Made by a program: the position numbers and the translations under genes
Shown here: positions 8,675 to 16,651 of the stretch, piece by piece
How positions within the stretch are numbered: position 1 is the stretch's first letter
Layout of the letters: every line of letters starts with the position of its first letter
From: Clostridiales bacterium
GTDB taxonomy: Bacteria; Acidobacteriota; Aminicenantia; Aminicenantales; UBA8522
Assembly: GCA_029907205.1 (NCBI GenBank)
Contig: JARYMI010000004.1
Location: 62,001-126,000, forward strand
Direction: 5' to 3'
DNA: 64,000 bases
Notes under the pieces: generated by a model
The model's input: the letters and a program-made list of their open reading frames with translations, nothing else
Told to the model about the DNA's origin: nothing
Databases searched by the model: none

Positions 8675-9857
8675 GCAAATCCTCTATCTTGTCCATGATC
8701 AGCCGGCTGATTTCTCGTTTTGTCAATCGTCCCGTATCAGTCACAACGCCGCGCTTGTCGATCAGGAGAACTTGGTTGAAATCAGACTCGAACCCGGTCT
8801 CGCGGCTTGAGACGTCGTTGGCCACAATGAGCTCGAGCTCTTTCTCGCGCAGCTTGGCCAGAGCATTCCGTCTGACATCCTCTGTCTCAGCGGCAAACCC
8901 GACCACGACCAACCCCTTTTTTCTTTTTTTCCTCCGGACGCCGGTCAGGATATCTTCCGTGCGAACGATTCCGACTTTGGCCGGAGCGTTGCTTTTCTTG
9001 ATTTTTTGAGGCGCCGCGCTCTCAAACCTAAAATCAGAGACGGCAGCAGCCATGACCAGGACATCGGTTCCGGGAAGATTCTTGTAAACTTCCCGAGCCA
9101 TCTCGGCCGCTGTCTGGACATTGATCACAGTGGCCTTCGCCGGAGGGATTAAAGCTGTGGGCCCGGAGATGAGGACAACCTCTCCTCCCCGCCTCAGGGC
9201 TTCGGCGGCCAGCTCATATCCCATCTTTCCTGAAGACCGGTTAGAAAGAAAGCGAACCGGGTCGAGGGGCTCCCGTGTCGGTCCGGCCGTGACGACAATT
9301 CTTTTCCGGCGCAGGCTCTCGCTTTTCCTTAGCAACTCCATCCCTCGCTCAATAATCTCGTTGGGCGTTGCCAGCCTTCCCCAGCCTTCTTCTTTGCAGG
9401 CCAAGTATCCTTTCTCGGGCAGGACAAACTCGACTCCTAAGCCGCGAAGCTTCCTGATGTTCGCCTGTGTCTGGGGGTGGAGATACATGGCCTCGTTCAT
9501 GGCCGGAGCGATAAGAACACGACAGCGCACAGAAGTATAGAATGTGGAGAGGAAATCGTCAGCCACTCCAGAAGCAAACTTCGCGATGATGTTAGCCGTG
9601 GCTGGGGCAACAACCAAAAGAGACGCTTCTTCGGCCAGAGAAACATGGGCAATCCGGTCCCCGTCGTCCTCTCCAAACAGGTCGACGAGAGTCTTGCAGC
9701 CGGAGAGAGCGCTAAAAAGCTGCGGCGAAATCAGCCTGGTGGCATTCCTGGTCATGATCACCTGAACCTGAATCCCGTTGTCCTGGAACCGACGCAAGAT
9801 TTCACAGGCCTTGTAAATACTGATCGATGACGTCACGCCTAAAACTATTTTTTTCAT
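8658..9857 (-). CDS. coaBC: CoaBC, bifunctional phosphopantothenoylcysteine decarboxylase/synthetase
   Basis: 399 residues with two enzyme halves of CoA synthesis. The CoaC half (about 1-180) is a flavoprotein decarboxylase, with HVSLAEEA holding the catalytic His, PAMNEAMY and the Cys in the LACKEEGWGRL substrate flap. The CoaB half (about 190-399) has the dinucleotide-binding TAGPTREPLDPVRFLSNRSS segment, the Lys of SSGKMGYELA and AAAVSDF. Its start overlaps the gmk stop (ATGA), leaving no room for the rpoZ gene that commonly sits here. Confidence 0.95.
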   Translation of the reverse strand: MKKIVLGVTSSISIYKACEILRRFQDNGIQVQVIMTRNATRLISPQLFSALSGCKTLVDLFGEDDGDRIAHVSLAEEASLLVVAPATANIIAKFASGVADDFLSTFYTSVRCRVLIAPAMNEAMYLHPQTQANIRKLRGLGVEFVLPEKGYLACKEEGWGRLATPNEIIERGMELLRKSESLRRKRIVVTAGPTREPLDPVRFLSNRSSGKMGYELAAEALRRGGEVVLISGPTALIPPAKATVINVQTAAEMAREVYKNLPGTDVLVMAAAVSDFRFESAAPQKIKKSNAPAKVGIVRTEDILTGVRRKKRKKGLVVVGFAAETEDVRRNALAKLREKELELIVANDVSSRETGFESDFNQVLLIDKRGVVTDTGRLTKREISRLIMDKIEDLLERKN

Positions 9858-10477
9858 CGTCTTTTTGCCCTTTTTTTTCGGAAGCTCTCAAGGATAGGAG
9901 CTATTTCTTTCCTGCAATAGACTAGCTGCCGGCGGTTGCAGCGGATGATGGACTCGAGTTCTCGGCCAGCCTCTTCGAGGTCGTCGTTGACAATAATGTA
10001 ATCAAAGCGAGAATAGGACCTGATTTCCTGGCGCGCGCGGTCAAGCCGCCTTCGAATCTCTGCTGGACTGTCGAGGCCTCTTCTTTCCAGCCGGCTCTTG
10101 AGCTTCTGGTAGCTCGGAGGCAGGACAAAGATGAACAACGCTCGTTTGACTTTTTCCCTGACTTGACGGGCGCCCTGAACATCGATGTCTAAGATGATGT
10201 CGCCCTGAGCCGCCTTCCTTATTTCCCTCGTTGATGTGCCGTAAAAGTGACCATGGACGACAGCGTGCTCCAGAAATTCTCCCCTCCTGAGCATCTTCCG
10301 GAACATTTCCTCACTCGTAAAATAGTAGTCTCTGCCTTCGACTTCAGACTCCCTTTTCCGGCGCGTCGTATGGGAAACGGAAAAACAGAGACCCGGAAGG
10401 CTTCCCAGAACCCGCCTGATCAGCGTCGATTTTCCTCCGCCTGAAGGCCCCGAAACGACATAAATCATGACTCTCAT
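9854..10477 (-). CDS. gmk: guanylate kinase
   Basis: 207 residues; phosphorylates GMP to GDP. P-loop GPSGGGKSTL at about residues 10-19, GMP-binding segment SHTTRRKRESEVEGRDYYF, and the lid region ending in Arg-rich helices. The start follows the yicC stop directly. In the family this gene, yicC and coaBC form a widely conserved set. Confidence 0.95.
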   Translation of the reverse strand: MRVMIYVVSGPSGGGKSTLIRRVLGSLPGLCFSVSHTTRRKRESEVEGRDYYFTSEEMFRKMLRRGEFLEHAVVHGHFYGTSTREIRKAAQGDIILDIDVQGARQVREKVKRALFIFVLPPSYQKLKSRLERRGLDSPAEIRRRLDRARQEIRSYSRFDYIIVNDDLEEAGRELESIIRCNRRQLVYCRKEIAPILESFRKKRAKRR

Positions 10478-11353
10478 TCACTCCAAGTTCTGAACATGCT
10501 GCCGGATGCTTTCCACCTCGGCTTTGATGACCAGGCTTTCTTTGATGATGTCGATGTCCTGGCTCTTCGAATTGATCGTGTTTGCCTCCCGATAGATCTC
10601 CTGAGAGAGAAAATCGAGCAACTTCCCGACCGGCTCTTCTCTCTCTTCCCGGATTAATTTTTCGAAGGAATCGACGTGAGCACGAAGCCGCAGGATTTCT
10701 TCAGCAATATCCGCTCGCTGGGCCAAACTGGCGACTTCTTCCTCCAGACGCTCTTTGGAAAGCGCGCCTTCAGAGTTCAGTTCCTTCAGGCGATTCTCTA
10801 TTCTCTGGCGAAACAAGGAGGGCTGTCCTTTAGCCAGGCCGGCAATGCGCTTCAAGGACCGCTTGATAAGGCAGAGGTGTTTTCTGATCTGCCCGGCTGT
10901 TTCCCGGCCTTCGCGCCGGCGCTCCTTCTCGACCAACTCCATAGTCTCATCGAAACGCTTTTCGAGAAACGCTGCATCGGCCGCCGACAGACTCTTTCTT
11001 CTGAGTTCAACGAGCTGGGGAATCCGGAAGATGTTATCCACGGAGATGAAAGGCTCTCTGCCCAGGCGGCGAGACGCCCGTTCCAGGGAAATGAGGATCT
11101 TCTTGAACAGCCCCTCATTGATCGAAACTTCCCAGCCCGAAGGATCAAGGAAAGTCACCTCGAGCGAGGCCTCAACCCGGCCGCGCCGGAGCTTCCTCTG
11201 GGCCGCCGACCTCAGTTTGTTCTCGAGATCGCCGAGCGGTGTCCCTTTGTAATTCCAGTCGAAAAACCGGTGATTCAGGGTTTTGATGCTGATTTTAGCG
11301 CGCAGCCCTGGCGTTCCAAAATTTTTTTCGCCGTAACCGGTCATGCTTCTCAA
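10478..11353 (-). CDS. yicC: YicC-family endoribonuclease-like protein
   Basis: 291 residues beginning MRSMTGYG, the signature opening of the YicC/YloC family, and ending with the conserved IKAEVESIRQHVQNLE helix. Long charged helices fill the middle. YicC proteins have been linked to RNA decay and stationary-phase survival; the enzymatic role is family knowledge. It lies between the ABC transporter gene (4-base overlap) and gmk (adjacent). Confidence 0.92.
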   Translation of the reverse strand: MRSMTGYGEKNFGTPGLRAKISIKTLNHRFFDWNYKGTPLGDLENKLRSAAQRKLRRGRVEASLEVTFLDPSGWEVSINEGLFKKILISLERASRRLGREPFISVDNIFRIPQLVELRRKSLSAADAAFLEKRFDETMELVEKERRREGRETAGQIRKHLCLIKRSLKRIAGLAKGQPSLFRQRIENRLKELNSEGALSKERLEEEVASLAQRADIAEEILRLRAHVDSFEKLIREEREEPVGKLLDFLSQEIYREANTINSKSQDIDIIKESLVIKAEVESIRQHVQNLE

Positions 11354-13152
11354 GGGCTTTTCTCCTCTTCTTCCGGGAACTGAAGGTCGTACAGCTTTCT
11401 GTAGATCCCGTTCCTGGCATACAGCTCATCATGGGGGCCTTGTTCAACGATGCGGCCGTTATCGATGACGAAAATATTGTCAGCGTTCCTTATGGTTGAA
11501 ATCCGATGGGCAATGACCAGGGTGGTCCTGTCTCTCATGGCGTTGTCCAGCGCCATCTGGATGAGCCTCTCGGATTCTGTGTCCAGAGCCGAGGTGGCCT
11601 CATCGAGGATGAGGATAGGCGGGTTCTTCAGAAGCGCTCTGGCGATGGCCAGGCGCTGCCGCTGTCCGCTCGAAAGAAGCCCCCCCTTTTCTCCGATCCG
11701 AGTGTCATACTGGCGGGGCAGGGCCATGATAAATTCATGAGCTTTGGCTGCTTTCGCTGCCTCGATGACCCTCTCCTCGGGGATGGAATCAAGGCCATAA
11801 GCGATGTTGTTCCGGACAGTGTCGTCGAAAAGAATGATGTCCTGCGTCACCAGGCCGATCTGAGCCCGGAGCGAGCTCAGCGTGACTTCCTGGATATTGA
11901 TCCCGTCGATGGTGATCTCTCCCGAGGTTGGCTCGTAGAACCGGGAGAGGAGGTTGACGATGGTCGTCTTTCCCGCCCCGCTCAGCCCGACAAAGGCGAC
12001 CGTTTTGTTGGTCTCGACCTCAAAACTGATATCGACAAGAGTCGGCCGGGCCTCGTTGTAGCAGAAAGAGACGTTTTGGAACTTGACCTTTCCCCTGACC
12101 GGCGGCAGTGGATAGGCGCCTGGGCGGTCTTGAATCTGGGGCGAACTGCGCAGGATCTCCTTGATGCGCTGGTGGCTGGCGACCGCCTGCTGAATGACGT
12201 TGTTAGCCCGGTTAAGCCTGTTGATGGGAGTGTACATCATGAAGATGGCCATGACAAAAGAGCCGAAATCGCCGGGGCTGATGGCGCCCTGGGCGATCCG
12301 TCTGGAGCCGACATAGAGGATGAAAGCGCCGACGACGCCGCCGATAAATTCCATGAAGGGCGAGGAGAGGCTGCCGATCCAAGCAAGCTTCATGCTCGTC
12401 TTGAAGTAGCTGGCCGTGGCCTGCAGAAACTTCTTGATTTCGAACTCTTCCGACGTGAACGCCTTGACGATTTTGTTGCCGGTAATCGTTTCATGGATAA
12501 GGCTGTAGATCTGAGCCATTTTTCTCTGGCCGACCAGGCTTTTCTTCTTAAGCTGCCGGCTAAAGGCAACCAGGGGGATGATGGCCAAAGGCGTGATGAC
12601 AAAAGACACGATGGCCAGGCGAAAGTCAATGATGAACACGCCCACAAGGAGGGCCATGAGGATGAAGATCTCTTCGATAAAATCAGCCATGCTCCCGGAG
12701 ATCCCCTGATGGATCTTGTCAACGTCGCTTGTCAGGCGCGACATCAGCTCGCCTGTGGGAGTTCTATCATAGAAACTGCTGGATTGGTAGAGGAGGTGGC
12801 CGTACAAGTCATCCCGGAGCCGCTTGACGACCCGATGGCCGACGCCCTTCATGAAAAAAGACGAGAGGAAGGTGAAAAGGCCTTTCCCAAAGATGACGAC
12901 GAGAACGAGGAGCGGCAAAAATTTGATGAGCTGATCCTCGCTGATTCTCAGCTCTCTGAAGACGAGATCCATGAACCGGGCCTTCTCCGGTACATCCCTG
13001 CTCGAAACCTGGATGAGCTTGTCTATGATCGGCTGGACAAGGTTGACGAAAACATAGGTAAAAAAGGCGACAAAGATGGAGGCGCTAAAGGAGAGAATGA
13101 GGAGCTTTTTTTCCTTGAAAGCCAGCCGAAAAAGCTCGACGATTTCTTTCAT
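11350..13152 (-). CDS. msbA: MsbA-like ABC exporter (lipid flippase type)
   Basis: 600 residues with a fused architecture. The membrane domain with six helices spans about 1-320 (starts with EIVELFRLAFKEKKLLIL). The ATPase domain spans about 345-585, with Walker A GLSGAGKTTIV, signature LSSGQRQRLA, Walker B ILILDEATSALD and the switch His in VIAHRIST. This homodimeric half-transporter pattern fits MsbA-type flippases for lipid A core or other lipids; other exporters of the family cannot be excluded. It overlaps the genes on both sides by 4 bases. Confidence 0.88.
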   Translation of the reverse strand: MKEIVELFRLAFKEKKLLILSFSASIFVAFFTYVFVNLVQPIIDKLIQVSSRDVPEKARFMDLVFRELRISEDQLIKFLPLLVLVVIFGKGLFTFLSSFFMKGVGHRVVKRLRDDLYGHLLYQSSSFYDRTPTGELMSRLTSDVDKIHQGISGSMADFIEEIFILMALLVGVFIIDFRLAIVSFVITPLAIIPLVAFSRQLKKKSLVGQRKMAQIYSLIHETITGNKIVKAFTSEEFEIKKFLQATASYFKTSMKLAWIGSLSSPFMEFIGGVVGAFILYVGSRRIAQGAISPGDFGSFVMAIFMMYTPINRLNRANNVIQQAVASHQRIKEILRSSPQIQDRPGAYPLPPVRGKVKFQNVSFCYNEARPTLVDISFEVETNKTVAFVGLSGAGKTTIVNLLSRFYEPTSGEITIDGINIQEVTLSSLRAQIGLVTQDIILFDDTVRNNIAYGLDSIPEERVIEAAKAAKAHEFIMALPRQYDTRIGEKGGLLSSGQRQRLAIARALLKNPPILILDEATSALDTESERLIQMALDNAMRDRTTLVIAHRISTIRNADNIFVIDNGRIVEQGPHDELYARNGIYRKLYDLQFPEEEEKSP

Positions 13153-14192
13153 AGGGAGGCGGACTCTTGCGCCTTGGAAGCAAAGATGATCTTGGCTATC
13201 TCCAGCGCGTTCAGGGCTGAGCCGCGGGTCAGGTTATCGGTCACAGTCCAGATCCAGAAGGCGTTCGGGAAAACCTCCTCCTTTTTGATCTGGCCGATAA
13301 AAATCTGCTCTTTCCCGGCAACGGAGATGCAAGAGACAGAACAGGAGCCGGATGAAGAGCTGATCTTAAAAAAGGGGCTTTCCTTGTAAACAGATTCGAG
13401 ATCCCTGACCTCCGCTTCGCTGGCGAGCTCGATATACGCCATGATCGAATAGGTGTGGAACACGGGGGCCTGAATGATGGTGAGCGAAATGGGAAAATCG
13501 GGCCTGGACAGGACTCTCTTGACCTCGGCAATGACCAGTTTTTCACCCGACGAAAAACCATCAGCCCCGAGTGCCTCGGTATGGGAAAGAATGTTGAAGG
13601 CAATTTGCTCCTTGAAGACATTCTTCTTGAGCGAAGCGCTTGAAAGGAGGGCAGCGCTCTGGCTGGCCAACTCCTCGATCCCTGATTCGTCGAAAGCTGA
13701 AACCGGCTGGAGAATGAAAGCCACGGTTTTGGCGACGCCAAATTTGCCGATCAGACAATGAAGAAGGGAGGACAGGACAATGGTGGCAGGATGGGGGTTG
13801 GCGATGACGGGGAATCTCTCTCTGGCAACGATGCCGTCATTAACGCCGGCGACTATAAGGGGAACGTCTTCCTGGCCGGAAAAGGCTTCTCCCAGGTCGA
13901 TCGCCTGGAAATTCATCTCCCGGGCCAGGCGGCCGCAGGCACGGTTGGTCTCGTTGTCGGCTGCCAGGAAAACTAGGTCCAGGCCTTCAAGCGATTTGGG
14001 GGCAAGATGATGAATGACCTTGGGTTCGTCCTGAAACTCCGTAAGCTTGCTGTACTCGGCTTCGACATCGGGGTCAAAGAATTCTATGTTCGTGAGGGGA
14101 AACTTTTTGACACTGAGGATGCTTTTGATTTCCCGGCCCCGCAGAGAATCGGTGCCGACAACTCCGACCCGGAATTTCTTTTTTGTTTTCAT
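13149..14192 (-). CDS. aspartate-semialdehyde-dehydrogenase-like protein without catalytic Cys (USG-1 type)
   Basis: 347 residues with the ASADH fold: N-terminal Rossmann start VGVVGTDSLRGREI, dimer-domain segment QPVSAFDESGIEELASQ and C-terminal DNLTRGSALNALEIA. The active-site loop, normally NPNCSTIQ, reads NPHPATIV, so the nucleophilic Cys is absent. The EEx-E-K region reads SSGEKLVIAE. This matches the USG-1 group of inactive ASADH relatives, whose role is unknown. It sits between the DUF465 gene and msbA, with no other lysine/threonine pathway gene near, which also argues against a true Asd role. Confidence 0.78.
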   Translation of the reverse strand: MKTKKKFRVGVVGTDSLRGREIKSILSVKKFPLTNIEFFDPDVEAEYSKLTEFQDEPKVIHHLAPKSLEGLDLVFLAADNETNRACGRLAREMNFQAIDLGEAFSGQEDVPLIVAGVNDGIVARERFPVIANPHPATIVLSSLLHCLIGKFGVAKTVAFILQPVSAFDESGIEELASQSAALLSSASLKKNVFKEQIAFNILSHTEALGADGFSSGEKLVIAEVKRVLSRPDFPISLTIIQAPVFHTYSIMAYIELASEAEVRDLESVYKESPFFKISSSSGSCSVSCISVAGKEQIFIGQIKKEEVFPNAFWIWTVTDNLTRGSALNALEIAKIIFASKAQESASL

Positions 14193-14197
14193 CAGGC

Positions 14198-14431
14198 TCA
14201 GCGGGCTACCGGCTTCGATTTGCGGAACTCAGCCATCATCAAATACATCCTGTCCTTGAGAGCGAGTTTGCGTTTCTTGAGCTCTTTGACTTTAAGCTCA
14301 TCTTCGCCTGTCAAAAAGCCCTTGGCCATGAGGGTTTTTAGCTTCTTATCGCATGATTGATGCTCTTGATAGAGCTTCTTAAAGTCTTCGTTCTCCTTGA
14401 GCAAGAATTCCTTCAGTTCATTTTCGTCCAT
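14198..14431 (-). CDS. DUF465/YdcH-like small helical protein
   Basis: 77 residues from the ATG at 14431 (MDENELKEFL), which has GGAGG eight bases upstream; the longer open frame to 14461 lacks such a site. The sequence is nearly all charged helix with the family pattern LYQEHQSCDKKLKTLMAK ... LTGEDELKVKELKKRKLALKDRMYLMMAE. The function of DUF465 is unknown. It heads the run of genes down to priA, five bases before the ASADH-like gene. Confidence 0.82.
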   Translation of the reverse strand: MDENELKEFLLKENEDFKKLYQEHQSCDKKLKTLMAKGFLTGEDELKVKELKKRKLALKDRMYLMMAEFRKSKPVAR

Positions 14432-14477
14432 GCCGGCTTCCTCCACGGCCAAGGATAGCACAACAAGTTGGCTATTT

Positions 14478-14635
14478 CAATTTGGCCGGAACAGCAAAAG
14501 CATCTCCGTTTCTGTAACCAAATTGGGTACAGGAAGCTGCCCATGACCTCCGCACCCCAGGGGAACCAGCCCCGTCGGTTCCCCCATCGGAAAAGCCGAC
14601 GGGTCCCCCTCCGCTCCAGGGGCTTCAGGGGAACC
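14478..14635 (-). promoter_or_regulatory. palindrome-rich leader upstream of the DUF465-priA run
   Basis: The 268 bases between the glycosyltransferase stop and the DUF465 start carry three interlocking inverted repeats: CAATTTGG (14478-14485) with CCAAATTG (14518-14525); GGGGAACC (14560-14567) with GGTTCCCC (14577-14584); and CCCGTCGG (14571-14578) with CCGACGGG (14596-14603). GGGGAACC occurs again at 14628-14635. The second and third pairs share bases, so the hairpins exclude each other, as in attenuators. No convincing protein frame fits. Read on the minus strand this would be the 5' leader of the downstream genes; the function is inference. Confidence 0.4.
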
Positions 14636-14699
14636 TCCTTCACTTATCATAAAAATCATACAGTTGGATGTTTCTCGGAACAGCTGGCAGGCGGCTTGC

Positions 14700-15722
14700 C
14701 TAACGCAAAACCGAGGAAAAAAAAGCCTCAAGCCTCTTGGCCAGAGCTTCCCACGTAAACTCTTTGATCTTTTCATAGCCAGCCTCAGCCAGGTATCGAC
14801 GCAGGCCGGAGTCGAGGATAAGCCTTTTTATCTGTCGGTAAATGAAGAAGGAATGGGCAAAGGGAACGATGAGCGCTGTCTTTTCATGGAAAGCGAAATC
14901 TTGCGCGCCGCTCGCGGTGCAGACGACCGGAAGGCGGCAGGCCATGGCCTCGGCTGCCGTGTTGGCCCAGCCGGCGCGCTTTTCAGCGCTGGCGAAAAGG
15001 TCAGCCTGTGCAAACAACCAGGCCATCCGGCTCTGGGGAAGGTTGAGATGGAACTCGTGCGGGATGGCAGTTTTTATGAGGGAGCGAGGGTCATGCTTTT
15101 CTGCGCCAACCAGGCTGTCAAACAGGATCAAGCGGATGCCAGGGAACTGCCGATGGAGCTTCTCAGCGGCTTTTATGACATGGTGAACGCCTTTTCTTTT
15201 TTTATAAATGCGGCCGTAGCTAAGGATTTTGAACTCTTGCTGTCCGAGCGGTTCCTGGCTGGCTTCAGGCTGATCGTTCTGTCTCTCAGTTCGCGGCCAG
15301 GGATAAAATATCCCGGGATTAACTCCTCCGGGCGCTCTCAAACAGCGAATTTTGTATTTTCTTTCCATTCGCCGCGAGATCCCCTCTGAGCTTCCAAGAA
15401 AAACGTAACCGCGCTTGACGACTTCTTTTTCCCGCTTGTGCCCCTCAAGAACAAAATAAAAAAACTTGGCTTTAGCGTCCAGCCTGTCAAAATAAGGCAG
15501 TATAGAGTACTCGCTGCACAGGCCGATGTGGAAGCCAGTTTCTTCATTCAAGGCTTCAAACGGCCGACAGGCGCCCTTAAACTCGAGCCAGGGGGGCTTC
15601 TCCCCTGCCGGAGTAAAAAGGGTATAATCGTGTCCCCTCTTGATGAGTTCATTCCCGATTTCGATATAGCGCCGGACCCCTCCGAAGACTTCCACGTGGG
15701 GGAGCACAGCCGCAATCCTCAT
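14700..15722 (-). CDS. glycosyltransferase family 4 (GT-B fold)
   Basis: 340 residues starting MRIAAVLPHVEVFGGVRRY, the usual GG-binding loop of GT4 enzymes. A long middle follows with LSYGRIYKKRKGVHHVIKAA (start of the donor domain, about residues 185-210) and the nucleotide-sugar motif, here EKRAGWANTAAEAMACRLPVV, where the second Glu of the EX7E pattern is kept. It transfers a sugar from a nucleotide donor to an unknown acceptor; no other surface-polysaccharide gene is adjacent, so the product cannot be named. Confidence 0.85.
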   Translation of the reverse strand: MRIAAVLPHVEVFGGVRRYIEIGNELIKRGHDYTLFTPAGEKPPWLEFKGACRPFEALNEETGFHIGLCSEYSILPYFDRLDAKAKFFYFVLEGHKREKEVVKRGYVFLGSSEGISRRMERKYKIRCLRAPGGVNPGIFYPWPRTERQNDQPEASQEPLGQQEFKILSYGRIYKKRKGVHHVIKAAEKLHRQFPGIRLILFDSLVGAEKHDPRSLIKTAIPHEFHLNLPQSRMAWLFAQADLFASAEKRAGWANTAAEAMACRLPVVCTASGAQDFAFHEKTALIVPFAHSFFIYRQIKRLILDSGLRRYLAEAGYEKIKEFTWEALAKRLEAFFSSVLR

Positions 15723-16015
15723 CTTTCGTTGAACCTACCACGTCTCTTCCGTCCGGTCAAGACGGAGTCGCGGGTACAGACATGGTCAGGATCACCAACC
15801 GCGGCAAAAAGCCTCTTTTTGTTGACGCCGTGATCGGCTATGACAGGGACATCTACAAAACGAAAAAATGATTTGATTTTGCAGCCAAAGGCATTCGACC
15901 TCTTCTCGCTTTCTTGTTGGGTGGCACCTTATTTACTTTATTGCCAAAAGGCATTATTCAGGCAAGTGAGAAAATTCCGGGACATCAAACGTCTTATTTA
16001 AATAAGGATAAATTT
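15723..16015. other. intergenic stretch with a possible coding remnant
   Basis: Between the glycosyltransferase start and the Cys-rich protein there is no full gene. A short frame from ATG 15782 to a stop at 15869-15871 encodes 29 residues, MVRITNRGKKPLFVDAVIGY and nine more; the frame stays open upstream without a start. It reads like the tail of a larger protein, so it may be a decayed gene. A near-repeat, CCAAAGGCATT / CCAAAAGGCATT, occurs at about 15885 and 15943. Confidence 0.3.
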
Positions 16016-16393
16016 ATGCTTCCCAATGAAAAAGACGAGATGAAAAACATCCTAAATCAAGGCCTGATGTTTCAGTGCTTGAATTGGGGAGATTCGGGCT
16101 GTCGCCCTGAAATTGTTAAATTCTTTGATTTCGAAAAGACTAAAAGGCCCGAAGACGACTCCCGGCGCTTGCCCACACTCAATGAACTGGAAAAGCTTAA
16201 TGAGGCCTGCAAACAATGCCCAAAGGCCTATCTGGAGATTCATAAAAAAGAATGCCCGGCTTGCGGAAGCCATCAGATTGTGGCAGGTTTTGCCCCCCGG
16301 CTCGGTACCAATAATTTTAAGACTCCGCATGTTATCCACCCGTATTATTGTGTGGCTTGTGGAAAATATCTTTTTTCGGGCATAAAATTATAG
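16016..16393 (+). CDS. small Cys-rich (zinc-ribbon-like) protein of unknown function
   Basis: The frame is open from 15914, but the ATG at 16016 has AAGGA upstream (AATAAGGATAAATTT) and removes an unlikely N-terminus, giving 125 residues. It has eight cysteines: a CLNWGDSGC pair, CKQC, CPACGSHQI and CVACGKY, spaced like two zinc knuckles (C-x2-C pairs). No enzyme motif. It is more AT-rich than its neighbours and lies just before tRNA-Phe. Function unknown. Confidence 0.6.
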   Translation: MLPNEKDEMKNILNQGLMFQCLNWGDSGCRPEIVKFFDFEKTKRPEDDSRRLPTLNELEKLNEACKQCPKAYLEIHKKECPACGSHQIVAGFAPRLGTNNFKTPHVIHPYYCVACGKYLFSGIKL

Positions 16394-16443
16394 GAGAATT
16401 ATCTTAGTGGTAAGCCTGCGAGGGGCTAAAAGGAGGACGAAGA

Positions 16444-16472
16444 TTGACTTTCACTGGGGAGAAAAATATACT
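16444..16472 (+). promoter_or_regulatory. promoter of tRNA-Phe
   Basis: TTGACT (16444-16449), a 17-base spacer and TATACT (16467-16472), with expected transcription start near 16479, about 20 bases before the tRNA. Both hexamers match the sigma-70 consensus in 5 of 6 positions. Confidence 0.75.
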
Positions 16473-16499
16473 AATAGGCGGTTCGAGCCGAACGTCAAT

Positions 16500-16572
16500 G
16501 GCGAGGTAGCTCAGTCGGTAGAGCGAGGGACTGAAAATCCCTGCGTCGGCGGTTCAATTCCGTCCCTCGCCA
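16500..16572 (+). tRNA. tRNA-Phe (anticodon GAA)
   Basis: A full cloverleaf of 73 bases: acceptor GGCGAGG / CCTCGCC, D arm GCTC...GAGC, anticodon stem AGGGA / TCCCT with loop CTGAAAA (anticodon GAA), five-base variable loop, T arm GGCGG / CCGTC with TTCAATT, discriminator A. The 3' CCA is not encoded (the next bases are CTTC). Its 3' half is repeated at 19010-19042. Confidence 0.97.
16538..16570 (+). repeat. att-like direct repeat, copy inside tRNA-Phe
   Basis: 33 bases from the 3' side of the anticodon stem to the acceptor stem. They match 19010-19042 at 31 of 33 positions (mismatches at 16555 and 16556). The extent is the usual one for integrase attachment sites in tRNA genes. Confidence 0.7.
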
Positions 16573-16610
16573 CTTCATTTTTCATGCCATTAACATAGTC
16601 CAGACTTCTG

Positions 16611-16639
16611 AAAAAAATAAAGCTCCTCTCTCCGGGAGC
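16611..16639 (-). terminator. rho-independent terminator of the secreted protein gene
   Basis: Read on the minus strand: GCTCC, an eight-base loop, GGAGC, then TTTATTTTTTT. It lies 13 bases after the stop of the gene at 16652-17848. Confidence 0.7.
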
Positions 16640-16651
16640 AGCTTGATCTTT

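Noticed and set aside
11506..13389. A 627-codon open frame antisense to msbA and the ASADH-like gene
   Set aside because: It mirrors genes with full motifs on the other strand, its protein is made of Asp/Arg/Gly-rich low-complexity sequence, and it has no ribosome site.
14413..14643. A 76-codon minus-strand frame (GTG start) and a 99-codon frame across the palindromic leader
   Set aside because: The Gly/Arg/Trp-rich products come from the palindromes and overlap the well-supported DUF465 start.
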